The position numbers and the translations under genes are program-made. The notes under the pieces were generated by a model. That model was not told where the DNA came from. It saw only the letters and a list, made by a program, of their open reading frames with translations, and did no database searches. This document shows, one piece after another, positions 1 through 12,640 of a stretch of 64,000 nt of DNA (the stretch's first letter is position 1; each line of letters starts with the position of its first letter). The stretch is from Diphasiastrum complanatum (Eukaryota > Streptophyta > Lycopodiopsida > Lycopodiales > Lycopodiaceae). The stretch covers positions 32,622,927-32,686,926 of the forward strand of contig CM055109.1 of NCBI GenBank assembly GCA_029204225.1, given 5' to 3'.

Positions 1-245
1 ATTGAAGCACACTAACTATAGATATCTTGACAAATCAAATTGGATGCACAACTTACCTCTCACATACAGAATGAACCTCATTTTCCAAATCAACAACAAT
101 ATATTATATTTTAAAATATAAAGATAATATTGCTCAAATGTTCAAATTTTTTGAAGAAATATCTTTTGTCTTTTGAAGATTGTTCGATATACTTAAAATG
201 TTCATTGTTGCTAAATCGGAATGTTCATAAGGGCACTTCACATCT

Positions 246-300
246 GAGGAGGGGGATATGTAATAACATATTACATGTCATTTTTTGCGAATAACAACTT
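246..300 (+). mobile_element. Candidate polypurine tract and LTR start
   Basis: A purine run (gaggaggggg, 246-255) is followed within a few bases by TGTAATAACATATTAC, starting at 259. A polypurine tract next to a TG start is the usual layout at the 3' LTR of a plant LTR retrotransposon on the plus strand. No coding sequence was recognised in 1-245, and the LTR end was not found. The call rests only on this short signature. Confidence 0.3.
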
Positions 301-449
301 AATCCATTCGAATATGTTATCGAATGTAAAAGACTTATAAATGAAAAAATATCTAGCAAGAGAAATTCCAATATCAAGTATTGAAGGCCATCTGTACATA
401 CTCAACTGATTTTCTGACCTAAAAGATGATCCTCCACAATAATACTCTT

Positions 450-833
450 CACAAAACCCCTCTACAAACCACACTACAAAAACCACCATCACAAAATCTC
501 TCCACAAACCACACTACAAAAACCATCTCCAACAAACTTCTCTCCAACAACCCTCACCAAGAGTTTCTCTCAACAAAATCATTCCACAAACCATTCTCTT
601 CACAAAGACCACTATCTCAACAAATATCTCCAAAAGCTTCTCAGACAACAACACTCTTCACAAAACCCCTCTACAAACCACGCCACAAAAACCACCTTCA
701 CAAAACCTCTCCACAAACCACACTACAAAGACCACCTTACAAAACCTCTCCTTAAACTACACTACAAAAATTGCCTTCCCAAAACTTCTCCACAATCTAC
801 ACTACAAAAAGTCACTTTTACAAAACCTCTCCC
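450..833. repeat. Degenerate minisatellite, about 40-bp unit
   Basis: Roughly nine to ten degenerate units rich in A and C share a core like acaaaacctctccacaaacc. Unit starts at 451 and 491, and at 661 and 701, are 40 bp apart; those at 701, 740, 781 and 821 are 39-41 bp apart. The units near 520-640 are more diverged. An open frame at 426-755 translates to repetitive Thr/Lys/Pro/Ser/His sequence with no domain, so it is probably a by-product of the repeat and not a gene. Confidence 0.75.
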
Positions 834-1242
834 TTTTGTGAAAGTGAAGGCTCCTTCTTATAAGGAAGGAGGAATCCCTTCTCTTGACCTTGACTTGGCC
901 TCCAAGGTACCCTTGTCCATGTAGTGAGTATTTCAAGCAATCAAGGATGGTGTTACCCTAAGTTGTGATGTCATCGGTACTTTCCCTTTTGGAAAATGAT
1001 GGCTTGGATCAAGGGGTACAAGGGTATCTCATATTTGAACCATTCTTCTGTTGGAATTCGATGCTCAACCTCAAATCCATTCAATAATGAGCAATCTGAA
1101 AACCCAGACTAGAAGGCTCGAATTTATGTTCAAGGGATCGAAAAATTCAGGATCTAAGTTCTCAAAAAATTTCTATATTGGATCAACTCAAAAAATTCTA
1201 TATTTTCAGTTTATATTTTTTGATACTTGTAAATTTCGATAC

Positions 1243-1650
1243 TGTTGGTCTAAATCCGAACCAACGACTTCACATTGATAGTCCGCCCACTTTGTACATG
1301 CATTAACTATAATGAGGCAGTTATAATAACTACAACAGAAGGTAGTTGTAGATATTTTGTAAGATATTATCCTTGAATCTTCATCAGAAAACTTCTTCTG
1401 ATTTTGAGAATTATTAAGAAGTAGCCAGCATTATCACGCTCAACAATTGTAAGCTGAGGTTATCACCTTCAAGCAATTGTACTCACTGTTTTAATATTAA
1501 TCAGAGTACAATCTTTCAGTCCTACTACTGTACCATTCTTTGTGCATCTGTGAATCTTTAAATTTGAATGTTCTGCTGCTAACTGTGGTGCTTCTGATCC
1601 ACACACCAAGCTCGCTCCCAGCTTCTGCTCATTCCCACTGATTTTCGACA
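1243..1650 (+). mobile_element. Solo or remnant copia LTR, plus orientation
   Basis: The segment aligns by eye with the reverse complement of 23887-24340, which sits next to a clear primer binding site and is therefore an LTR. Shared blocks include the area around cattaactataatgagg, the stretch near tcatcagaaaacttcttctg, and the end cattcccactgattttcgaca. The proposed start TGTTGG (1243) and end GACA (1650) fit TG..CA. No usable PBS follows it, so it is a remnant. The left end is less certain than the right. Confidence 0.6.
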
Positions 1651-2572
1651 AATAGACGACATGATGATCCAGCTGCCATACCCAGTGATAACTCCACTCC
1701 ATTAGTCTATCCTAATCCCACTTAGCAAATCAAACTCCGAGATGAATTTCAGAAACAACTGCAAGATGCTGATGATGCGACACACCTTACTCCACAACCC
1801 GTACGAACCAATTTGAAGATATTGTGATAGAAGGCGCTGAAGTATGAGGTGACTTACTCCAGGCCAATGTCACTTTTGATGGTGAGAAATCTCCAATGGC
1901 CAAGCAATTGGGCAGCTCTGATACCACTGATGGTGAGCAATGATTACCTTCAATCTGTTGTGAATCTTCAACATCCACGTCCAGCTAACATACTACTGAT
2001 GTGTGAATTGTCGATGTCACTAGCTCTGATACCACTGAAGTGTGAGGCCAGTGACCAGCCTTCGTCATGGATGTTGGAGACTTTGATCACTTTGAAGTCA
2101 GAGGTAGTACAGATTCACCGATATGAGCCCAGATGGAGCCGATCTGTCGGACAAAGCTACTACTTCATTCCACGATTAGAGATCCTCCGAGCTACAGATA
2201 GCTACTGCTAATCTGCTGTTAAATTATGAATAGTAGATAATGTCAGATGACAGTGGAAGTATATTTACCATTGAATTGAATAAGCAACACAAAGCATTCA
2301 AAGATTGTGCACACATAGAGCAATATGAATTGCTACTTGTCTATATTAACAAAATCAAGTATATAACTTATGATTCCCTTTGAAAGCACTGACTGTTTCC
2401 CAGATCAACACGTGGAGGTAAGAGAGGTATCTCCCTTACCAGTGACTACTTACTACTAGTACTTGAACTTGGTCTGATAATATGCATTTGCTACTGCAAG
2501 ACTACATTCATCGACCTCTTCCACACACACTCTTTGTGTATGCTTCTTCCATACCATATTTTGTCTGTATCC
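1651..2572. other. Retroelement-derived noncoding stretch with two antisense PBS-like motifs
   Basis: GCTCTGATACCA occurs at 1915-1926 and again at 2023-2034. It is the reverse complement of the TGGTATCAGAGC primer site complementary to the 3' end of initiator tRNA-Met. The flanks of the two motifs are partly similar, with 'gatggtgag' repeats nearby. The open frame at 1849-2211 has no recognisable domain. From 2215 to 2572 I see nothing further. Confidence 0.35.
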
Positions 2573-2770
2573 GATCTCCAATACATATAGCATGCTTGAT
2601 CTGATTACAAAAACTAATTAGTTATGCATTATAAGATAGTTTAAGCTAAAAACACAGGTAACTATTTTCATGATCTCCAATACAAATAGCATGCTTGATC
2701 TGATTACAGAAACTAATTAGTTAAGCATTACAAGATAGTTTAAGCTAAAAACACAACTAACTATTTTCAT
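2573..2770. repeat. 99-bp tandem duplication
   Basis: Copies at 2573-2671 and 2672-2770 both begin gatctccaatac and run through a shared aaactaattagtta block to actattttcat. They differ at only a few positions. The pair lies at the 3' side of the minus-strand copia integrase relic at 2790-3420. Confidence 0.85.
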
Positions 2771-2789
2771 GCTACTCCGCTTGACCACA

Positions 2790-3420
2790 ACGGCTTAACG
2801 GTTGGGTCGTGACATTCAAACCGTTCTCATCTAACTTTTTTCGAAGTTTGTTAGGAATGTGTGCATATGCAACACACTCAAAATCTTGTACATGAGCCAG
2901 TTTAGACTTGTTACCTCACCACACTTCATTTGGAGTTGTGTGAGAAATGCCTGATTTGCCTGTCCTGTTCTACAAGTAGGCAACTGTAGCTACTACTTCA
3001 ACCCATAAAGATCTCGATGCCTTCGAATAGGCCATCATGCATATTGTTGCTTCCATGAGGGTTCTGTTTTTCCTCTCAGCTACACCATTGTGTTGTGGTG
3101 TGTATGAAGCAGTCTTCCTATGCAGGATGCCTCAACTTTTACAAAAGTCGTTAAATTGGTTGGAGATGTACTCTCCTCCTCTGTCGGTTCTGATCTGCTT
3201 GACCTTTCTTCCTGTCCACTTCTCAGCCCAGTTCACATACTCTATAGACTTGTCGAGAGGTTCGGACTTGTTGTGGATGAAGTAGACTACAACAAACTTG
3301 CTGAAATCATCGATGAAGGTGATATAGTACCTTGATCCTCCAGGTTGGATCTTGAAATTGAGAAGTCCAGGTCATAAGTTTGTTTAAACTTTTGGCCAAG
3401 CACTCCACATGGCTCATCCT
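2790..3420 (-). pseudogene. Ty1/copia integrase core fragment
   Basis: Reading the minus strand from 3420 down gives a copia integrase core: an IDDFSKFVVVYF-like strand, a RTDRGGEYIS motif carrying the second catalytic Asp, and QHNGVAERKNRTL carrying the catalytic Glu region. The later 'VEVVATVAYL' and 'YAHIPKKLR'-like stretches are the usual C-terminal part. In-frame stops interrupt it, for example just before the QHNG block and in the 'W*GNKSK' stretch. No gag, RT or LTR is attached, so it is a truncated relic. Confidence 0.8.
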
Positions 3421-3779
3421 AAAGCAAAAAAGGATCACCAAAATCAAAGTATTACATGTTAAGTATTAAGTTGATAATCTTGGAACTTTTATCAAGCCGA
3501 CTTTGAATCCTTATCACAACCTAGACAATTACGTTAACTCATGACATTTAAAATAAGTTGAAAACCATCAGTCAAAATGACGGTTTTATGCAAATTATGC
3601 ACTTTAGTGTCTAATGGCCCAAAATTTCAAACATGTCCAAATTGACATTTGAAGGGCATGACGGGGATTAAACTTCAACAATGCTTGAATCTAATATTTG
3701 TTCTTTTAAAGTTTCAGCTGAAGTTCACAACTTCATAGACACATTTCCTTCAAAGTTGATAGCCTTACAACTTTATCTA

Positions 3780-6130
3780 TATTCACAATTATGAGGGAGG
3801 CTCTCAAAAGGCTTCAAGGTGCATTTTGTGGAGCTACTGAAAATGTTGAATCCATGTAAGTCTTCATTACCCTACCTCATTGCTTATCGATGGACCTCTT
3901 TCTTTTTTGTTAACTTTGCCCTTTCGTCAAAGTATTGAGAGGTGCTATCTCCTTTGCACATTTCTCAATAAGCCTACGACAAAATTCTAGAAACTGTAGA
4001 AAAGACTTAAACGTCCAATTGTCTATTGTCTATATCATCCATGAATGTCTTCTGTATTGGCCATTCAACTATCGCCTTGATTTTATTTCGACCCAAAATG
4101 GGTGATCTTATGAAAGGATAGAAAAGTTTATGCTTAAAAAATTCACATTTGGATTCCTTCACATAAGGTTTCTCTTTATTTGATAATCTGCATGATAGTC
4201 TTGATATGATTCATATGCTCCTTATTGTGATTAGATGATAATATCATCTAAGAATACAACCACAAATTTCCTCGGATCTGGACGAAATATATTGTTCATC
4301 ATTTTGTTGGTATGTCACAAGTACATTTGCTAGCTTTAAAGGTGACACCAAGAATTCTTAATGTTTGAATATTGTCTGAAAATCACTTTTCTACATGTCA
4401 CTTGGATGAATATGATGGTACCTAGTTTTGAGATCATCCTTGATGAATTATTGGCTCCCCCTAAGTGATCCACAAGGTCATCCATCTTGGCAATGAATAT
4501 CTATTTTTGAAAATTATCTTATTTCATTGCTTATGTTTGAGACACATTCGAAAGTATGTTTCATTTTAGAAAAATAGGAGTAGCCTACAATGATTTGTTG
4601 GGATAGATATGTCTCATCCTTAGATAATTTTCTATTTGATTAGTAATCTTTATCTCCTCCTTTTGAGAAAACCTATATAGTTGTTTGAAGATAATGGGTT
4701 GCCTACTTGGAATTAAATATATCATGTGGTCTACTAACCTAAAAATTGATTAATAATGAGGTAATTTTGATGGAAAAACATATTGAAGTTTATCTGTGAT
4801 TGCGTTCTTTTTCATTTGCTCCTGATCTAAATCACTTCATTAAGATCTTAAAAAAAAACTATGTGGATGCATTTTAGAAACATAAAAAATGGGCATGTCA
4901 AACAAAGCATACACATCATAATGAGAGATATAAAAAAATTCTTTACATTTGTTGAAGAAACCATATTAGATTGATGTCCATATAAGTCTCCAAAAAATGT
5001 AACCACTCATCCCCCTCTTTAATGAGAGCACATGCTTCTCAAACTTATATGTAGAGAAGGAATCATAGTAAATGGCCATACATAACCCAAAATCAAATCT
5101 ATACGTGATAAATCCAAAACATGAAAATCATCTAACTCTTTATGATATGTATAACTATTAGGAGATTTGGTACTCTAATATCCCAAGTTTCCAACTCGAC
5201 TCATGAAGCTAGATAAACTTTATGCATGTGGTTATCGGCTTAAGTTTCATGTTGAATTTATGCACAAGACGAGAATTAATGGAATTATGAATACTACCTT
5301 CTTGAGTTTTTAGTGTGCATTTTAGAAAAAAAAATCATTAGGCAAAAAATGAGTTGTACTAAAAGAATGATCATGCTCACACTTCAACTAATCGATTTCC
5401 AGTTTGGTACTATTACCATCTAGCATCTCAATGACTTGAGCTACGAGATTCTACTATGGGTAGAATTTCACTATGTCTCTAAGCTTGTTTCAAATATAAC
5501 ATAAGTTCACTTTTTAAGTCTTCTTCTAGGACATGTGTTTCTTTTGTTGGGTCTCTGATGCCATTTGATCAAGCTCATCAAAATATTTGATTTAAGTTTT
5601 CTCACTTACTCACTTCTTGCCCTTCTTTGGTCTAGGTGATGATGGATTTGCTCGAAGCTGGTTCCTCGATGCAATCACTGTGAAATCGTAAGTTACATTC
5701 ACAATTTAGATCACATCATCAAGAGAGTGAAGCACATTTTGCCATATTTGTTGTTATAAGAGTACAAACTCTTATTTTCCATCTTGTAATTAACAAACTT
5801 CCTATAGTGAATTGAATCATCCCCAACCATGAATGATTGTCTAAAGAATTTCATGAATGCATCCCATATCATGCCACCAAAACGATGCCTTTCTGCAAAG
5901 AGATAGGACCACATTTTCAATCTTTTTTCTTCTAGAATACCATGAAGATTGAAATAGCTATTTTAGATCGCCAACCAATCATCTACAATCTCAAGTGTTC
6001 TTTTGCTTTTTCTCCCCTACACATAGTTCTGATTGGAAACCCACACTCAGAAAAGCCAAATATTTCACCTGCCTGAACAAGATTCTGATTTGTTGATCTG
6101 TCAAATTATTGGGATTATTCATTTCAGAGT
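3780..6130 (-). pseudogene. Heavily decayed Ty3/gypsy gag-pol relic
   Basis: On the minus strand, pieces appear in the correct order. A gag start lies near 6125 (MNNPNNL). A gag capsid block at 5711-5920 carries FRQSFMVGDDS and YKMENKSLYSY. The N-terminal RT region at about 4530-4720 resembles 'RFSQKEEIKI'. The RT palm follows at about 4490-4200: KMDDLVDHLGGA, a decayed PFGLAN region, and a strand with DDII. A connection block at about 4120-3960 reads FLQFLEFCRRLIEKCAKEIAPL. Frameshifts and stops separate almost every block. Protease and integrase were not recognised, and the LTRs were not delimited. Confidence 0.7.
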
Positions 6131-7753
6131 GCTACACTCAACCATTGGAAAATGTGGGGATATGTCATCATAGGCATTACAACTTTATCACTTGAACTTG
6201 CAATATAGTCCGTCATTATTGATTACCTAAAAACCAAAAAACTGCCCAAATCTCTTCAACATCAATGAAAAATAACTATGAGTTTTAATTAGACTAAATT
6301 TGAAGCATTCAATAAGGCCATTCAGTTAGAATAAAAGTAAAACTACTGTGTTACTATATTGTGGGTCCTATCAGTGGATTAGCACTGGTTGGCCTCGCCA
6401 CAAGGCAAGTCGACGAGACATGTGTCCCGTCAACGACAACCTTGGCCATGCATGGGTTGCCAAAAAGAAAGCTATATATATAATGTATTTTGGTTTTTAA
6501 AAATATAGTTGCTATGTGAGCCTGGTGTGGGAGAGTGCTTTTTGTGTGTATGTTATTGTGTTTTATGATCTATGATCCTGTTTCAAACTAATTTTAACTT
6601 GGTATCATAGTCGTACATGGTGTGCACAATACAAAGTAGCCGTTGAAGAGAGCTTCGGGAGGAGAATAGTTTTTCCAAGAGTTCGGGGTTTACGACGGTT
6701 GGAAAGCAAAAAGTAAAGCACTGGTGCATTGTTTTGGGCATACGAAAGCTTGGCAAGCTCAATACATGGATCCTTAGCATGTGCTTAGCAACAGACAATG
6801 TCAAAAATGGGCAAAATTTGAGAATTTTGCAATTAGTTTGTAAAAAAAATGGGCGAGGTTACAATTTTTTTCGCAAAATCGGCAATAACTTTATTGTCCA
6901 TGCATCGTTTTGGATGATGAAGTAGTGTAAAAGAGTGTTAAAGTGCTCTAAGTGTCCACTTCAATGCTCAAATTCACTCCCAACCACAAGATTAGAGCCG
7001 ACATTCACCAAGGGTCATGATTTAAAGTTGATTTGGTGGCCTAGATGGAGTTCTGTTGTCCCTTATGTTAGCCCAACACTTAAAACCAATTAGTTATCAT
7101 TAGAGAATGTTTCTTACATGTTTGTTATTAACAAATAAAGGTAGGCAATAACCCCTGCAAGCATGTTTGAAATGAAAATTGTTTTAAGATGTGATCTGGA
7201 AAAAGAAAATCTTTCAAAATTACATTTTTTTCATTTATTCAGGCAAATTACCCATATAATAATGTGGTTTTCAAATCTACCATGTGCTTGATACAAATGC
7301 TGTAAATCAACTTACATGTATATGTATTTACTAGCCTTTCACCAAAGCACTCTGTCAACGTCCAAGTTATGCTCAATCCGATTCTTTGAAGTTCATAGCT
7401 GCCCTCACTCAGACCCATTTCTGTGATTTAGAGTCTAAGCAAGCAAACAACAAATGAGCTAATCTAGATTCTAATTCCTTGAAAACACTGTAAACTCACG
7501 TCTGCAAAAGCCTGTGTCAGAGTTTGGAAACTATCAATTTAGAGCTTAAATATATAAGTTCACAGATCAATATCTACATTCTCCATTTTACAAAGATCAA
7601 CGTTTTTGTCAAAAGGAACAAAAGGATTGAAAAGACTACTGGATAGTGGAAGGAATACTCCAACTAAATGAAACAACAACAGGCTGATTATCTAGAAAAT
7701 TTGCTGTTCTGTGGATGTTCTTTACTGAGGCTTGTCAAGTACTTCTGTACAAA
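6131..7753. other. Noncoding: possible LTR tail with degenerate PBS, then 3' flank of the transporter gene
   Basis: TGGTATCATAG at 6600-6610 resembles the initiator tRNA-Met primer site with one change and follows an AT-rich, LTR-like stretch (about 6350-6599). No matching second LTR was found. From about 6610 to 7300 nothing is recognised. From 7300 to 7753 the sequence is probably the 3' untranslated and downstream region of the minus-strand transporter gene. Confidence 0.3.
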
Positions 7754-10700
7754 TTAGTGGGTCACAGCTAGTTCAAGCCCAGTCTCATTTTCATCTTCGA
7801 TTGATGTCTGCTTAGCAGCTAAGTGACATCTTGGTGTACTGCTAGAGCGAAGATCTTCTGCAACTTTAAGAGGACAAACGACTTCGAATAGAGAAGATGA
7901 TCCATTTGATTGAGAACCTGTTTGAGGAACTGAACCTTCTGAATGTCTTAAGGCCGGCTGAACTCTATACTTCAATTCTCTCTCTTGGCCCCAAATAAGA
8001 AGATACAGGCCAATTACAACCACTACTCCACCTAGAATACTATTTTCAGAAGAAGCATGTTAAATTAATAGGTCCAATAAAGGCTTAGTATATCAAACTC
8101 AACACAGGAAAAGAGACACACGAACCAGTTTCGAATTCCATTTCTAATAACGTGCATCTTATAAGCCTGTCAGGAAAATGAATCAAGCATGTACCTTGCT
8201 AAAGGTAAGGTCTCTTTCAGAAATATGTAGCCAAATAGAGCTGTAATAACTGTCTCAAGAGGTTGATATGCTGCAACTAGGACTGGTCCAGCTTCGTAAA
8301 CACCCCAAGATAGAATAGCAGAGACAAGGGCAGATGCGATGATGCCCTACATAGCCAGTTGCATAAGTCATACTATGGTGTTAAGATGACGAATCTGCAA
8401 GTTTGATTGATAGTAAGCATTTCTAAGAGCTAGGCATGGCTCGTCATGTACAATACTAGATTCGTTCCATTGGTTGCTTGAGTACTTACTGCATATAAAA
8501 CACTAGAGATCTCACGAATTTTCAAAAGTTTCCAGCTAGACGCCCTGCGCTCATAGATCGCTCCTAATATTGGTAGTTGTGTGACACTAGAGAAGCATGC
8601 TAGAGCAATGAACGAAATTGGAGCGGGATATTTTTCCATGACTGGAGTCTGCAACCAGTTACAGTCGAGTCAGCCATGCAAATCACTTCAAAAGCAGCAC
8701 ATAATTTTAAATCAGTACCATTTCATGTTCAGATATTCAAATGTTTGTTCCATGCCCAATTTTGAAAAGCTAACACAAATTTTAAATGATGTGAATTTAT
8801 GCAATCAACAAGAAAATTAGTCACACTCAAGCAAAGTTTCATAAGTGATGTAAAGTATGGGTAAACAATATGGCAGTACCTGCAAGATAAGAAATGAAGC
8901 AAAGGCCACACACGCCACCATAATGCACAGAGTTCCAAGATACCAGGAGCCCATATGCATATGTATCAGACCAAGAAGATTAAGGGTGCTGTTTACATTC
9001 TTGCTCAACGTTTCTGATTGACTTTCAGCCGATTGCTGCACATGAGAGGACCCTTTACTTTTGGAGACAGCAAAGACTTTGAATAGTGACAGCATAATTG
9101 AGCCGCACATCGTAAGAGCTGGGCCTATCACTTTCAACACACCGTCTAACCTTTTGATATGCACTCTCTCCATTCTGACAGCCACAATTTTACACTTCAT
9201 ATAGGAAAGAAAGAAGCTTATGAAACAATTTCCAAGTGAAACACTTAATAGTTTTAAGGATGTGCTCCTTTGAAGCCTAGGAAGACTGCTTGTTCAACAA
9301 TGGCAGTACCAAAGGTTATGATTATTTGTAAAAAGAAGTAAATTATAATTCATGCAACAACAGAAAAGCTTATATTGGACTTGATCCATTCACATGTCTA
9401 AAAGTGATACTGTAAATGATCTATCATAGAGATTTATATCCATTTACAATAATGAAACTTAAACATGATATGAATTATTGTCATTCCATTTTCTCTCTAA
9501 CTATGGGGAGCTTTATTTACAATCTACAAATCTAAAACCTAGCGCGATATTCACTCATTGAGCATTTACACATTATATTGGATCATCTCTCCAAATTTTA
9601 AAAGGAAAAACATCTTCTTGGCTGATGCTTTTAATGAAATTGCAGTTGTGAACTTAAAGCAGCTAGCTATTAGGACTTACTTGCAGACAATAGCTATGAT
9701 AAAGGTCACGACGGGTGTAACATTCCGCAATGCTGAAGAATAAATTGCAGATGTATGACGCAAGCCCACCAAGTAGGAAACCTGATTAAGGGTGACCCTG
9801 TCCATACAAAATCGAATTGATCATCTTCTGGTCAAACTAAGTCTGAGAAATTAAACATGCAAAAACTCGATAGATTCTTGGAAGATTTGCTGGTCATTTG
9901 GCAAAGAGCACTATTCTGCAGAGTGAGATTCTTCCAGACTAGAGCCTCAATTAAAGGGTGGTTGTTCTGTCAGCAAGAATCAGTTTCTTGAATGTGATAA
10001 GAGGACGTGTCTGCTCCAGTCAATGCATTGTCCTATTACGTGTGTTATCCTAACCGTACAGAAGACGACCTCCCTAGAGATCTCTAACCTCGATTATATT
10101 TTTACAGTGTTCCATTTGATTTGTTTTTTAACAGCGTTTAAACCACGTCTAATCATTGCAAACTAAACTGGAATCTTCATGACACTTTGAGCTTGTTGTA
10201 GACACAGATAAGTTTCTGTGAAGGATGTACACGTATGTTACAAATGTATTTTCATCTACTACTCAGTAACTAGCCATTAGAGGATCCAAAGCGCTCAAAT
10301 GAGAGATTTATAGAGCTGTTGAGTGCTTTGCAAATTTGCATAGCTAAATTTGTATCAATCGCTTAGGAGCAACTAATTGTGAATACACTAGTTGTGTAAT
10401 TAATCACGATTTGTATTTTTGAAGCCACTACATTGATATGCCGAGAGCATTTGTTCTCTTTCTATGCCAACTGCTTAGTCTAAGTAAATCAGTCGTTCAA
10501 TAATTTGATTGTTGCGCATTGCCATTGTTTGTTTTTTGCTCACAAGCGTGAGGTTTGCTGATGGAAATCACCACTTCTTTGAACTACGAGCATTCATGAG
10601 ATCCTATGTTGGGTCATCCATCTCCCTTGCAATGAAAGCTTACCCTATGAATCCCAGACAAAAGAAGGTACAGAACTTGGAAAGTGTCAATGCAGGCCGT

Positions 10701-11074
10701 TTCTTCCTGTGAACACAAACAGGTATAGATGTTACTAACCATCCTATCACAAAACTCCCTCAATTAATCCAGAACTTCTCAACAAAGCATCCATGGCAAC
10801 TATGTAACCACAAAGTTATCGTCTGCGTGAATTTCCATGCGTTTAGCACATAACATGTGGCTTACTTCTCTATGTAGTATGCAAGGAGACCCAAGATCAA
10901 ACTGGCTATGGAATTCCGATAGAATGAAAAGGCGATGATCCCAGCACCATCTTGAAAAGCAACCTTGGACAGTATCTCGTATCCAGCGGAGCTCATTTGT
11001 GCTAAGACTAGCCCTGCATGCAGTTGCCATCTTCTAGATATAACCAAATTGTAGGACATGCAAGAAATTTTCAT
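7754..11074 (-). CDS. WAT1-related protein (EamA/DMT-family transporter), seven exons
   Basis: Joining exons 11074-10866, 10706-10644, 9797-9681, 9174-8880, 8648-8490, 8346-8195 and 8039-7754 gives one 426-codon frame with GT..AG introns and matching phases. The product is a plant drug/metabolite exporter of the WAT1 (nodulin MtN21) group. Helix 1 reads LVLAQMSSAGYEILSKVA. The family landmarks follow in order: YRNSIASL, a LNQVSYLVGLRHTSA-like helix, the second EamA repeat with YPAPISFIALACF and the GGVVVVIGLYLLIWG last helix, then a polar tail. Seven exons and two EamA repeats fit the family; the length is slightly above the usual 360-410. Transport in such proteins is of small molecules such as auxin or amino acids; the substrate here is unknown. 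The start at 11074 gives a short leader, and an internal Met six codons on is an alternative. Confidence 0.9.
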
Positions 11075-11854
11075 AATCTTCTTATAATATTGAAGTCGTT
11101 TTCAGCAGAAAGAGCACTGGCTTATATACGAGAATGATTCGGACGTCTGCTCTGAAAAGGTTGCTCCTATGGAGGATGTTGTCCTCAACCACGAGGGGTT
11201 TGAGAAGTTTATGTCTAGAATGCGGCAACGTCCCCCGGCTTGCTTGGCCTACTCGGAAAGCAGCAGATGCAGCTACTTACTGGTAAAAGTAAGATCACAG
11301 ACAGATTCTCTCTAACTTGAATCTTAACCTCAAGCGCATTTCAAATCTGAATCTTACCAAACGGATATCTTCACTTTTCCCTCGCTGTTCATGCATGTAA
11401 ATTCAAAACCAAAAAACCCATCCCAACCCATATAAACTGGAATCATGCGCTTCCTAAAGATTGATGCAAATTGTCGAGCTGTCGGCAAATTGCAATTGAA
11501 CGGTGAAAGTTTTTCATTACAGAACAACCCAGAAGCGAAGCGTATGCTAAGCTTTCCGCCGTGTTGTTTCTGCATGCAGCGACCTGCAGGGTCCCGAAAC
11601 CAGTGTATATCTTAGCACATAATTATTTGCATTGCACTGTGTAAAAAAGCTCGATGATCTGCGCCGGATCCCGATCTTAGTGATCCGCCAATGCTCTTGG
11701 ATTTTCACAAGGTGTTATGCAATGAGCAGATCAAAAGCTCGCTATCTCATATTCAGATCAAGAGCAATCCTGCAAGAAATCGCCCAACAAATTCTGTCAC
11801 AACCAACTCTTCTTGGGCAGATCGTCTCCACCACCAATCGATCTCGATCGATCG

Positions 11855-11857
<3 letters not shown>
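11075..11857 (-). promoter_or_regulatory. Upstream region of the WAT1-related gene
   Basis: This is the 5' flank of the transporter gene read on the minus strand. It is unusually mixed in composition and carries no repeat I recognise until the GATC/GA microsatellite at its far end. No TATA box or transcription start can be assigned with confidence. The assignment as promoter is by position only. Confidence 0.35.

Positions 11858-11914
<57 letters not shown>
11846..11914. repeat. (GATC)n-(GA)n microsatellite
   Basis: A short GATC run leads into about 28 GA dinucleotides ending at 11914. It lies roughly 780 bp upstream of the WAT1-related start codon. Read on the gene's sense strand it is a CT tract, a class common in plant 5' regions; any regulatory role is only a guess. 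Confidence 0.95.
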
Positions 11915-11916
<2 letters not shown>

Positions 11917-11959
11917 ATACTCCTGCATGCATATGAGTATGTAACGTGCATTTGAGAAG

Positions 11960-12640
11960 GTGCATGCTTTAGTTTATATTTTCGAAATTGAGACTAACTC
12001 AAATTGGGTATACATATATGTCTTCTACTACCTAACTTTTCTAGATGCTAATCCCCATGTGCTAAGGCTTTGATAATCTTAGGTTGAGTGATTGAATGAG
12101 TGAGCTAAGTGAATGACCTCAAATTAGAATCTCTAGAATAAGGATAATGCAATACCTTGGTTTCCAAGGGGAGGCTCCAACCTCGGAACAAAGAAACTTT
12201 GGATGCCAAGCTAATCCCCACTAATATTTAGCCAAACTCTGTTGGATAGAATATTAAAGATAATGAAGGAGATAGGCTAAATGCAAGAGATAATTTGTGA
12301 TAGACTTGAATGTGAACGCCTATGTCTACCCTTGTGTTGCAAATTGTGGATCCAAGTGCACCATTTATTTTGGATGATAGAGGGAGGCACTTGACATTGT
12401 TGTGCATGTTGTGTGTATGAGAGAGTGATAGAATTTAAGCAAGAAAATTGAAATTTTTCAAATAGGTTGGCTAACTCACATATTTAAGGAGTTATATGCC
12501 AATGCGAATGCTCTCGAGACATGATGTCCTTACTTATATGGTGCTCACTATTGTTTTCACAAATAACCATCATATTTATTGATTGTTCACACTTAAAACA
12601 TTGAAAATCAAAATGAGCAAAGCTTATTAAATCTAATTCC
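11960..12640. other. Unassigned stretch before the copia gag
   Basis: No gene, PBS or clear LTR boundary was recognised. It may hold the decayed 5' LTR and leader of the copia element that follows, but no second copy of an LTR was found to support this. Confidence 0.3.

Noticed and set aside
426-755. 109-codon open frame over the minisatellite
   Set aside because: It is built from the 40-bp repeat and has no domain; openness follows from the A/C-rich, stop-poor unit.
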